Positions 1 through 6,623 are shown, numbered from the stretch's first letter. The stretch is 7,614 bases of DNA from DAONDQ01 sp035402645 (GCA_035402645.1 DAONDQ010000128.1:1-7614), one strand, 5' to 3'. Translations and numbers: made by a program. The notes: generated from the letters alone by a model not told the origin.

Positions 1-1219
1 TCCCATTCTTCAAAATGCCCAGGTAAACTCCTGTTCTCAAATCATGGATATCCAACACAGCTTCTTCATTTATAGTTTGCTCAGAATTGAGGATATAAGT
101 TCTGACCTTTTGTCCCCTGATATTATACAATTCAAATATGCAGGAAGGCTGAAAAGCCTTGGAAGAGAACCTTACATGGATTTTAGTATTCATTGTTGAA
201 GATGGATTGGGATAAATATCAAGTTTGGAGATAGGCGCAGCAACTTCATCGTCCACCGGTGTACTCCCACTGTAAAAGCGAATGTCGGTCGGTGACATTC
301 CTACAGTATAGGTGTGCATGACAACACCCTCCTGGTTTACCAGCCGAACGATCCCGTTCTGCCCCCACTGGGCATCGACGATGCCGACATAATCACTGTT
401 TCCCCATACACATGAACCTCCGGGGGTAAACGGATTGGAAATGGAGTTCATAATGCTCAGGGTTTGTGTATTGTAACGGTATATCCCCGTATTCAAACCT
501 TCTGCAACGTAGGCTATATGTCCCGGACTGATCCAGATATTCCCCAAGTTACCACCAATGGTCAGGGTATTGGAGACAGAATCTGTATTGGGATCGATCA
601 GGCAAATCTTACCGTTAATATCTGACCAGTTCCCAGTGCAGACAACATGGACATAACCATCAGCATAGGCAAGATATTGAGGATTCATTTCCACTGGGAT
701 GGTGTCGAGTATGGAAAAGCTATCCAGATTGATGACGGAAACCGTGCTCGGTGTATAATTTGGATAATTCCCGGTATTAGCAACATACAGCTTATTATCA
801 GCGACACACATTCCTACCGGTCCTAAACCCACAGAAATGCTATTTGTAACCTGATCTGTCAGCAAAGAGACTTTATATACCTTATTGGTAAATAACCCTG
901 TAACATAGGCGAAATCGCCTTGTATGGTAATATCATAAGGATTCGATGAATCAGCAATAAAGATATTCGTTACTGTATGACCTGTCTCGAGGTCTATCTT
1001 CTGAACACTATTGGCACCTGATATCACGACATAACCGAAATGGTCCTTGATTGCCATATGATTCGGTGCAAGACCCAGCATGGCAAATGTGTTGTTCACT
1101 TCATTCGTTTCAAGGTTGATCCTGGAAAGGGTCTGGCTGTAACTGTTAATGACGAAAACATCTGTACCGAATATTGTGGAAATCAGCATACAGAATGCAA
1201 GGCTAAGGGATAATCTCAA
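1..1219 (-). CDS. Exported YncE-like beta-propeller protein with C-terminal type IX-like sorting domain (3' end off window)
   Basis: The frame is open for 406 codons from a TTG start to the left edge. Residues 1-19 form a signal peptide (MRLSLSLAFCMLISTIFG). Residues about 20-316 repeat blade-like units of the kind 'V.KIDLETG..T..I....P......AYV', as in YncE/NHL-type propellers. Residues about 329-406 are a secretion/sorting domain with YPNP at 336-339, LYNIRGQKV at 364-372 and GVYL at 397-400. By family, the last beta strand is missing, so the stop should lie roughly 10-15 codons beyond the edge. TTG is chosen because GGAGG lies 6 nt upstream and because it gives a full signal peptide; the next in-frame ATG (codon 11) would cut that peptide in half. 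TTG overlaps the receptor stop (TTGA), which implies translational coupling. Predicted role: an exported or surface protein that assists the receptor, by analogy with BtuG or YncE. Its ligand is unknown. Confidence 0.85.
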   Translation of the reverse strand, partial: MRLSLSLAFCMLISTIFGTDVFVINSYSQTLSRINLETNEVNNTFAMLGLAPNHMAIKDHFGYVVISGANSVQKIDLETGHTVTNIFIADSSNPYDITIQGDFAYVTGLFTNKVYKVSLLTDQVTNSISVGLGPVGMCVADNKLYVANTGNYPNYTPSTVSVINLDSFSILDTIPVEMNPQYLAYADGYVHVVCTGNWSDINGKICLIDPNTDSVSNTLTIGGNLGNIWISPGHIAYVAEGLNTGIYRYNTQTLSIMNSISNPFTPGGSCVWGNSDYVGIVDAQWGQNGIVRLVNQEGVVMHTYTVGMSPTDIRFYSGSTPVDDEVAAPISKLDIYPNPSSTMNTKIHVRFSSKAFQPSCIFELYNIRGQKVRTYILNSEQTINEEAVLDIHDLRTGVYLGILKNG

Positions 1220-3378
1220 GGCTTTCCTCCATGTAATGTATATTTGATATTCATTTGTATTTGCCAGTTGAATCCCGGTTGAGGGATATAGGGATATATT
1301 TCATACCGATGATTCAGAATATTATTGGTCATCAGGCTTATATTCTCCTGCCATTTCCCTTGCTGGAATTGAACTCCTGTCTCAGCATCGAAAATGCCAT
1401 AGGCTTTGAGAGGGGGAAGCAGATTATCAGTCTTTGTCCACTGCTTACCGGTATAATGATAGAACAGGTGAAAATACTCCCGGTTCAAATCAATGAGAAC
1501 CCCGAGTCGAAACAGATCCCGAGGTAAATAGACAAGATTCTGTCCATAAAAGGCAGATTGGCTGCCGTCAGGTAAAAGTGACCTGTCAATTGCAGTTGTA
1601 TGCGTATAGCTGCCCGTAATGGTAAGAATCGAAAGCGGATTTGCAGAACCTTCGCAGATCAGGGTCTTCATCTGTGCCTGGGCTATATTGACAGGTTTCC
1701 AGACACCACCCCACTGGTAGGTTTGTATCCAGAGGATCATGTCTTTCAGTTCATTCTGATGATAGGTTGCAGAGAAGGAATAATAATCGTATTTTATCTT
1801 TCCGAATATCTGCCAACCTTCTGATCGTTCGGGTTTGAGGTCTGTATTTCCTATTGCCTGGGCATCTCCCTTCCAATATAAACTATAGAAAGCCGGAACT
1901 GTAAAACCTGTTCCGTAAGAGCCCCCAATAGTCATATCACACCAGGTCTTATAAGTGGTATCACCTGCAAAACGATATGTGGAAAAGTGGTCAAACGTCT
2001 CGTGATGATCAATCCTTCCATTGATTGATCCATGGATCAGGAATGTAGATGTTTCCTTGGCATATTCAATCTGCTGTCCTGCTGCAACAAGCTGTTGCGA
2101 TTTTTCAGGTATATCATTTTGAGGTGATGTAGGTTCTCTGTATGTAAAATTCTCTTTCCAAAATTCAAATAAAGAATGGCTTTTCAGGACGTTCCAGTTG
2201 AGATCATAGCTGCTCTGGAGTCCAGACTTGTGTAATGTATTGCGACTTTGCATCGAATACACCGGTAATGTAGCATGTGTATTATCGTAGACTGTATTCT
2301 CTTTATTCTGATATATAGACAGATGAAATTTGCCATATCGGGATGCCTGATTCGCTTCCAGTGACTGTCTCAAGACATCTCCGGTAAGCCTGGCATCCTG
2401 ATAAACGAGCAGGAAATTCACAGGACCAGGCAATTCTTTATTAAAATCCTGAAAATCGCAGAGATAATGAAAGTTCCAATTCTGATCGACGAGCCCAGTT
2501 TGCAGCATATAATTACGAACAAATTTATGATTGTCCTTTCGGATTTGATAATCACCTGAATTGCTTTTATACTTGAAGTCATTATCTGCTTCCTGCCTGC
2601 TGTAGAGGAACATTGTCTGCAATACGGGCGTAGTTAGAAAACTTCTATACAAGCGTTTCTGGAGTCCATAACTTCCACTGCTGAAGGAAGTTTCAAAACT
2701 TGATAGCCCTTCACTTCCCCATTGTTTTGTAACCAGATTCAACGTGCCGCCCATCCCGCCACTACCGGAAATACTGGAGGTGTTGTTTTCAATCAATTCC
2801 ACTTTTTCTAGAGATTCCAGGGGAATGGTCGAAAGGTCAAAATCCTCGCCTGCATTGTTGATCGGAATACCATCAAGAAGCACAGAAATGTGCCTGTCCT
2901 TGAACCCGAGCAGTGAGATTGTTTGCTTTTCCCCCGTTAATGGTGTACCTGTAAGCATGGCATTGGTTTCCTTGATGAGTATCTCGGGAAGCGTGGAAAT
3001 GCGATTATCAAGGATGGATATGGACTTCAGTTCGGTCATTGGAGAAAGTTGCCCGGGGTATGATTGTCCTTCCACATGGACTCCCGGAAGGGGTACAGGA
3101 TTTTTCTCGAGAGTGATGACATTCAGTTCATCATATTTTTCAAAAGAAACGGATTTACCCTTGTATCCAATCTTATAGAAATAGAGACTTTTATTAGTCG
3201 TGATAATATTCCAACTGAACATACCAAGACTATCAGTCGAAACTGTATTATACAGAGATTCAACCCATACCTGGGGAATGGGCTTGCCATCAGTATCCTT
3301 CACAATACCTTTGATCCAGTAGGCATGCAACGGTGCCATAAATAACAGCAACAGAAGGAAGATACCATTAAATCTCAT
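1216..3378 (-). CDS. TonB-dependent outer-membrane receptor (BtuB/FepA-like) with N-terminal carboxypeptidase-regulatory-like domain
   Basis: This 720-residue receptor would import a metal complex or corrinoid across the outer membrane using TonB energy. Residues 1-19 are a signal peptide (hydrophobic core FLLLLLLFM, cleavage after LHA). Residues about 22-91 are a carboxypeptidase-regulatory-like extension (GIVKDTDGKPIPQVWVES, DSLGMFSW, YKIGYK). A short linker with a TonB-box-like stretch follows near 97-103. The plug is about 115-218, with LLGFKDRHISVLLDGIPIN (156-174), IPLESLEKVELIEN (185-198) and the Gly-rich GSGGMGGTLNLVTK (205-218). The rest is a beta barrel rich in aromatic strands, ending QIQMNIKYTL plus a five-residue HGGKP tail. 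The start lies 9 nt after the ATPase stop with no convincing Shine-Dalgarno, suggesting coupling. It overlaps the next gene by 4 nt. The family is secure; the substrate (iron chelate, haem or cobalamin) is not decided by sequence. Confidence 0.93.
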   Translation of the reverse strand: MRFNGIFLLLLLFMAPLHAYWIKGIVKDTDGKPIPQVWVESLYNTVSTDSLGMFSWNIITTNKSLYFYKIGYKGKSVSFEKYDELNVITLEKNPVPLPGVHVEGQSYPGQLSPMTELKSISILDNRISTLPEILIKETNAMLTGTPLTGEKQTISLLGFKDRHISVLLDGIPINNAGEDFDLSTIPLESLEKVELIENNTSSISGSGGMGGTLNLVTKQWGSEGLSSFETSFSSGSYGLQKRLYRSFLTTPVLQTMFLYSRQEADNDFKYKSNSGDYQIRKDNHKFVRNYMLQTGLVDQNWNFHYLCDFQDFNKELPGPVNFLLVYQDARLTGDVLRQSLEANQASRYGKFHLSIYQNKENTVYDNTHATLPVYSMQSRNTLHKSGLQSSYDLNWNVLKSHSLFEFWKENFTYREPTSPQNDIPEKSQQLVAAGQQIEYAKETSTFLIHGSINGRIDHHETFDHFSTYRFAGDTTYKTWCDMTIGGSYGTGFTVPAFYSLYWKGDAQAIGNTDLKPERSEGWQIFGKIKYDYYSFSATYHQNELKDMILWIQTYQWGGVWKPVNIAQAQMKTLICEGSANPLSILTITGSYTHTTAIDRSLLPDGSQSAFYGQNLVYLPRDLFRLGVLIDLNREYFHLFYHYTGKQWTKTDNLLPPLKAYGIFDAETGVQFQQGKWQENISLMTNNILNHRYEIYPYIPQPGFNWQIQMNIKYTLHGGKP
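1226..1230 (-). promoter_or_regulatory. Shine-Dalgarno GGAGG fixing the TTG start of the propeller gene
   Basis: GGAGG on the minus strand lies 6 nt before the TTG at 1219-1217. It is embedded in the last receptor codons (Gly-Gly of the terminal HGGKP), so the same bases encode the receptor tail and recruit ribosomes for the next gene. This site is the main reason for preferring TTG over later ATG codons. Confidence 0.75.
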
Positions 3379-3387
3379 GTGAGCAAC

Positions 3388-4182
3388 TCAAACACGGGTG
3401 GAACTTGTCTTTCGTGGGAAGAGCAATGAAGGAATACCTGTATCTTCATTGAGTTTTACCTCAAGCTCAATGCCATAGAGGTTATGTAAAAGGTCAGTAT
3501 TCACAACTTCGTTCGGTTTGCCAAAAGATACCAGCTTTCCATCCTTCAGGAAGTACAGGGTGTCGCAATAATTGGAAGCGAGATTGATATTGTGTGAAAC
3601 AAGGATCACCAACTTGCTGTGCTGCTGAGATATTCCATGCAACAGATTCATGGTCTCGATCTGGTAATTGATGTCCAACTGGGAAAGGCTTTCATCGAGA
3701 AGGATCACATCTGTCTGCTGTACGAGAGCTCTTGCAATGAGCACTCTCTGCTTCTCACCACCACTCAATTCCAGGTAGTACTTCCTTGCCATGGCTGTCA
3801 GATGAAGCAATTCAAGAGTTTTATCGGCTATCTCCTCATCCAATGTTGAGTAATTCTGCCACAAAGACAGGTATGGGAACCTTCCCATCAGTACCAATTC
3901 ACGAACCTGGTAGTCAAATTGGAATTCCAATTCCTGGGGAATCATGGCGATCTTCTTTGCCAAATCAAGCCTGTGCCAACTCGAAATACTTCTGCCATCA
4001 TAATCAATATCACCACTGTGAATCGGCAGAAATCCGACCATTGTCTTTAAAAGGGTCGATTTCCCGGCACCGTTCGGTCCCAGGAGAGCACAGAATCCTT
4101 CTTCAGGAAACTGGAGATCAATTTCCTTCAAGACGGGTTTATCCGGATAACCGGAACTGAGGTTTCGAATTTCTATACGCAT
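3388..4182 (-). CDS. ABC transporter ATP-binding protein, FecE/BtuD/HmuV type
   Basis: This 264-residue cytoplasmic ATPase would power a FecCD-type importer for a siderophore, haem or corrinoid. All nucleotide-binding motifs are visible: Walker A GPNGAGKST (35-43), Q-loop Gln83, signature LSGGEKQR (139-146), Walker B VILLDE (159-164), D-loop SQLD (167-170) and the H-loop His197 in SHN. The VLMGRFPYLSLW stretch (97-108) is typical of the iron/B12 subfamily. The usual DEPT after Walker B is DESL here, a mild deviation that leaves the catalytic Glu164 intact. The start is supported by AAAGGA (4188-4193), 5 nt before ATG. It is the first gene of the left minus-strand operon, followed by the receptor. 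Its likely partner permease is at 6674-7614 on the same strand, separated by the iron-sulfur operon. Confidence 0.95.
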   Translation of the reverse strand: MRIEIRNLSSGYPDKPVLKEIDLQFPEEGFCALLGPNGAGKSTLLKTMVGFLPIHSGDIDYDGRSISSWHRLDLAKKIAMIPQELEFQFDYQVRELVLMGRFPYLSLWQNYSTLDEEIADKTLELLHLTAMARKYYLELSGGEKQRVLIARALVQQTDVILLDESLSQLDINYQIETMNLLHGISQQHSKLVILVSHNINLASNYCDTLYFLKDGKLVSFGKPNEVVNTDLLHNLYGIELEVKLNEDTGIPSLLFPRKTSSTRV

Positions 4183-4219
4183 TTCATTCCTTTGTACAAG
4201 CTCTTTAAATACGGATTAA

Positions 4220-4248
4220 ATCATAATTTTCAAAAATTCTCTTGCTAA
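4220..4248 (-). promoter_or_regulatory. Candidate promoter for the ATPase-receptor-propeller operon
   Basis: On the minus strand, TTAGCA (4248-4243) and TATGAT (4225-4220) are separated by exactly 17 nt, a good sigma-70-like match about 38 nt before the ATPase start codon. The spacer contains a short A/T-rich dyad, AATTTT-CA-AAAATT (4225-4238), which may be chance in AT-rich DNA. Immediately downstream, a perfect 8-base palindrome TTGTACAA (4192-4199) abuts the ribosome-binding site. No start-site data are available, so this is a pattern match only. Confidence 0.45.
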
Positions 4249-4259
4249 TATTTGCCAAT
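4242..4259. repeat. Tandem TTGCYAAT repeat in the divergent control region
   Basis: TTGCTAAT (4242-4249) and TTGCCAAT (4252-4259) are direct repeats starting 10 nt apart, one helical turn. The first covers the minus-strand -35 candidate and the second covers the plus-strand -35 candidate. This is a plausible operator for the adjacent Rrf2 regulator or another factor. It does not match the E. coli IscR type 1 consensus in any obvious way, so the regulator assignment is a guess. Confidence 0.4.
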
Positions 4260-4279
4260 TCCTACTATTTTACTATGTT
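4252..4279 (+). promoter_or_regulatory. Candidate promoter for the Rrf2-nifS-nifU operon
   Basis: TTGCCA (4252-4257; 5 of 6 to consensus) is followed after 16 nt by TATGTT (4274-4279; 4 of 6). A direct repeat TACTAT-TT-TACTAT (4263-4276) fills the end of the spacer and overlaps the -10 box, a position where a repressor could act. AGGAG at 4286-4290 then serves the regulator start at 4301. The leader would be very short. Confidence 0.4.
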
Positions 4280-4300
4280 ATCTTTAGGAGATAAAAGAAA

Positions 4301-4723
4301 ATGCAAATTACCACGAAAACTGAATACTCTGTACGTGCCCTGATCGAAGTCGGCATCCACGAGGGAAATCCTGTTTCCTTGCGTGAGATCTGCGCCGCAC
4401 AGCAACTTCCTGAGAAGTACATGGAACAGTTATTCAGTAAATTGAAGAAAAAGAATATCATCATCAGTATACCCGGAGCACATGGCGGTTATAGGTTAGC
4501 CAGGGATGCAAAGGATATCAATATGCAGAACATCATGGATGCTGCCGAAGATAATTCATATCAGCCTTATTGTTCGGGAAAACCCGAAAATGAGTTCTGT
4601 ATCGGCAATCCCTGTGTTTTGCAGCAATTGTGGCAGGACTTGCATCTACATATGAAAGGGTATCTGGAAACACTTACATTACAGCAAATCATGGACAGGA
4701 TCAAGGAGGCTAGCCATGGATAA
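4301..4723 (+). CDS. Rrf2-family transcriptional regulator, IscR-like, with candidate Fe-S cysteines
   Basis: This 140-residue DNA-binding protein is the likely sensor of Fe-S status for the operon it heads. The N-terminal winged helix starts MQITTKTEYSVRALIEV; the recognition-helix region is around SLREICAAQQLPEKYMEQL (27-45), and the wing carries the family hallmark HGGYRLAR (61-68). The cluster loop has Cys91, Cys100 and Cys105 (C-X8-C-X4-C), followed by LQQLW. The same arrangement holds E. coli IscR's Cys92, Cys98 and Cys104 before its LTHALW. The fourth IscR ligand, His107, aligns with Gln108 here, so cluster coordination may differ. The helix after the loop (WQDLHLHMKGYLETLTLQQI) also resembles IscR. 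AGGAG lies 10 nt upstream of the ATG. The gene overlaps the desulfurase gene by 8 nt, indicating co-transcription. Autoregulation, and control of the divergent transporter operon, are inferred from position. Confidence 0.93.
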   Translation: MQITTKTEYSVRALIEVGIHEGNPVSLREICAAQQLPEKYMEQLFSKLKKKNIIISIPGAHGGYRLARDAKDINMQNIMDAAEDNSYQPYCSGKPENEFCIGNPCVLQQLWQDLHLHMKGYLETLTLQQIMDRIKEASHG

Positions 4724-5897
4724 GAAGCATATATATCTCGATAACTGCATCACAACCCAACCCGCACCGGAAGTCATAGAAGCCATGCTTCCCTATTTAA
4801 GGGAAAAGTTCTGGTTTCCCGGCTCATTCATCAGTACGGGCGAAGCAATCAATGCAGATTTGGAAAGATATAAGGAAATCGTGGCAGGTTCTTTGAATGC
4901 AAAACCATCTGAGATTCATTTCACCAATGGTGGAACCCTTGCAAACAATATAGCAATCAAAGGTCTATTGGAACAGCATTCCGGAAAGGGAAAGCATATC
5001 ATTTGCTCCATAGTGGATTATCCTGATATACTGACCAATGCCGCCTTCTTCGAAGAAGCTGGATTTGAAGTTACATATCTCAGTCCTGATCAGGAAGCAT
5101 TCATCGATCTCGATGAATTGAAGGAAGCCATACGCCCTGATACGATTCTCTTCATGACCACAGCCGTGAATCATGTGGTTGGAACCATACAACCCTTGAA
5201 AAAGATAGAGCAAATTCTTCGTGCGGCTGATCATCATATCTTTTTCCATGTGGATGCATGCCAGGGATATGGAAAGATCCCATTGGATATGAAAGAACTG
5301 GATATCGATACAATGTCAATCAGTGCCCACAAGATACATGGTCCGCAGGGAATCGGTGCTCTCTACCTCAGGCAGGGAACCAAAATAGGACAGTACGTGC
5401 ATGGTATCGCTCGCTTTGATGATCTGCAAACAGGCGGATTGAACTTTGCAAGTATCGCAGGATTTGCCAAAGCGGTGGAATTGCAGTTCTCAGATTTAAA
5501 GGGAAATATCTCTCGCCTGAGAGATTTATCTAACTATCTGCTGGAAAGCATACAGCAGAAGATTCCTTATGTGGAATTGAATGGACCACTTGGAGAAGGC
5601 AGGGCACCACATAATATGAATGTGACCTTCGATTATATCGAAGGTGAAGCCATCACCATGATGATGGATATGCATGGCATCACGGTTGCAACTGGAAGTG
5701 CCTGCGCTTCTGAAGGACTGAAGGCAAACTATGTCCTGATGGCAATCGGCAAGACCTTTGTGCAATCACATGGTTCCATGAAATTCACAGTCGGTCGCTA
5801 CAATACAAGGGAAGAGATCGATTATACGGTCGATGTGATTGCCGAGATCGTTAAGGAACTCCGTTCCCGAAGTCCTCTTTTTCATGAAAACAAATAA
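4716..5897 (+). CDS. nifS: Divergent cysteine desulfurase-like PLP enzyme (NifS/IscS family, class V aminotransferase fold)
   Basis: This 393-residue cytoplasmic PLP enzyme would take sulfur from cysteine as a persulfide and pass it to the scaffold encoded next. Core features are present: YLDN near the N-terminus, Thr74, Asn152, Asp180 in FHVDACQ with Gln183, the PLP lysine Lys206 in SAHK, and the catalytic Cys330 in ATGSACASEG. Several positions nearly constant in IscS/NifS are changed. GGTE is GGTL (Leu75). The PLP-stacking His is Tyr102 (VDYPDIL). NNE is NHV (152-154). The GTEN/SGT loop is TGGLN (Gly241 for the phosphate-binding Thr). The Arg that binds substrate carboxylate is Lys356 (SMKFTVGRYNT). 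The start follows AAGGAGG (4703-4709) by 6 nt and overlaps the regulator's end. Length is normal and there is no frameshift. Operon context supports Fe-S assembly, but altered substrate use or kinetics is possible. Confidence 0.92.
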   Translation: MDKKHIYLDNCITTQPAPEVIEAMLPYLREKFWFPGSFISTGEAINADLERYKEIVAGSLNAKPSEIHFTNGGTLANNIAIKGLLEQHSGKGKHIICSIVDYPDILTNAAFFEEAGFEVTYLSPDQEAFIDLDELKEAIRPDTILFMTTAVNHVVGTIQPLKKIEQILRAADHHIFFHVDACQGYGKIPLDMKELDIDTMSISAHKIHGPQGIGALYLRQGTKIGQYVHGIARFDDLQTGGLNFASIAGFAKAVELQFSDLKGNISRLRDLSNYLLESIQQKIPYVELNGPLGEGRAPHNMNVTFDYIEGEAITMMMDMHGITVATGSACASEGLKANYVLMAIGKTFVQSHGSMKFTVGRYNTREEIDYTVDVIAEIVKELRSRSPLFHENK

Positions 5898-5919
5898 AAA
5901 AATATAGAAGGAGAATGAA

Positions 5920-6540
5920 ATGCAGTACTCTCAGAAAGTTTTAGACCATTTCATGCATCCCCATAATGTTGGGAAGATCGATTACCCTGATGCTGTTGCC
6001 ACGGAAGGAAGCCCAGCTTGTGGAGATCAGGTGACAGTCTATATCAAGGTCAATCCGGAAAGTCTTGTGATCGAGGATGCTAAATTCCAGTCATATGGAT
6101 GTGCTTCCAATATTGCCACTGCTTCCATCATCACGGACCTTGCCATCGGCAAGACGATCGAGCAGGCAAAAAACATTACCTGGCGTGATGCAATGGATGC
6201 ACTTGATGGTCTTCCACCCGTAAAGGTTCATTGTTCCGTTTTGGCAGCGGATACACTCCGCAAGGCAATCACCAAGTTTGAGATCGATAAGGGATTGATC
6301 GAACCGCCGAAATTCAACAAAGATACCATTGTAGAGGAACTTCGCAAGATCATCTACCCGAAGGTGGGAGAAGATATCGTAACCCTGAAAATGGTGAAAT
6401 ATGTCGGATTCCAGGATGGTGAAGTCCTTGTTGATCTGGAGATCCCCAGTTTTGACCAGTATCGTGAAAACCTGGCTGAAGAAATCCGTGAACACTTGGC
6501 AGGATTTCCAGAAGTCAAGAACGTTCAGATTACAATGTAA
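5920..6540 (+). CDS. nifU: Iron-sulfur scaffold: IscU/NifU N-terminal domain fused to a DUF59/MIP18-like domain
   Basis: This 206-residue cytoplasmic scaffold would build [2Fe-2S] or [4Fe-4S] clusters using sulfur from the upstream enzyme. Residues 1-122 are a full IscU/NifU-N domain: YSQKVLDHFMHPHNVG (3-18), Cys34 with Asp36 in ACGD, Cys61 in YGCASN, the chaperone-recognition motif LPPVK (98-102) and Cys105 in HCSVLA. These are the only cysteines. Residues about 133-206 (IVEELRKIIYPKVGEDIVTLKMVKY, a strand GEVLVDLEIP, an amphipathic helix, then FPEVKNVQITM) follow the pattern of DUF59/MIP18/PaaD-like domains (also at the N-terminus of some Mrp/ApbC proteins), not the CxxC-bearing Nfu domain. 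The cysteine often found after the 'lT.p' strand is absent. Typical IscU is about 128 residues, so this is a two-domain form. GAAGGAG (5907-5913) precedes the ATG, and the gene lies 22 nt after the desulfurase. It is the last gene of its operon, followed by a terminator. Confidence 0.93.
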   Translation: MQYSQKVLDHFMHPHNVGKIDYPDAVATEGSPACGDQVTVYIKVNPESLVIEDAKFQSYGCASNIATASIITDLAIGKTIEQAKNITWRDAMDALDGLPPVKVHCSVLAADTLRKAITKFEIDKGLIEPPKFNKDTIVEELRKIIYPKVGEDIVTLKMVKYVGFQDGEVLVDLEIPSFDQYRENLAEEIREHLAGFPEVKNVQITM

Positions 6541-6623
6541 TAGAATTTTTTCCCTCTGCTACGGATTGCCTTATGCCATCTGGAGTAGGAATTAGCACAC
6601 TATAACAATTTCAAAGAACAATG

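Noticed and set aside
1187..1189. ATG at codon 11 of the propeller gene as its start
   Set aside because: It leaves too short a signal peptide and has no ribosome-binding site at proper spacing, whereas the TTG at 1219 has GGAGG 6 nt upstream.
2744..3178. Plus-strand open frame opposite the receptor gene
   Set aside because: It is antisense to the conserved plug domain, has no family resemblance or ribosome-binding site, and has Ser/Pro-rich shadow composition.
4231..4254. Imperfect dyad CAAAAATT ... AATATTTG as an operator
   Set aside because: It has one mismatch and very A/T-rich arms, so it is easily expected by chance. The TTGCYAAT direct repeat is the stronger signal in the same place.
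4183..4300. Cobalamin riboswitch or other long structured leader before the transporter operon
   Set aside because: The gap is only 118 bp, mostly A/T-rich and shared with the divergent promoter, and I see no B12-box-like element.
6091..6495. Minus-strand open frame opposite the scaffold gene
   Set aside because: It lies wholly within the strongly conserved IscU-type gene on the other strand and has no recognisable domain.
6318..6540. Scaffold C-terminal region as a standard Nfu (NifU C-terminal) domain
   Set aside because: It contains no cysteine and lacks the CxxC and 'RP.l..DGG' features of Nfu. The YPKVGEDIVTLKMV and GEVLVDLEIP pattern fits DUF59/MIP18 better.
4301..6540. Iron-sulfur operon as a transposon or integron cargo
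   Set aside because: There are no transposase, integrase, terminal inverted repeats or target duplications at either junction. Only its position and orientation hint at insertion.
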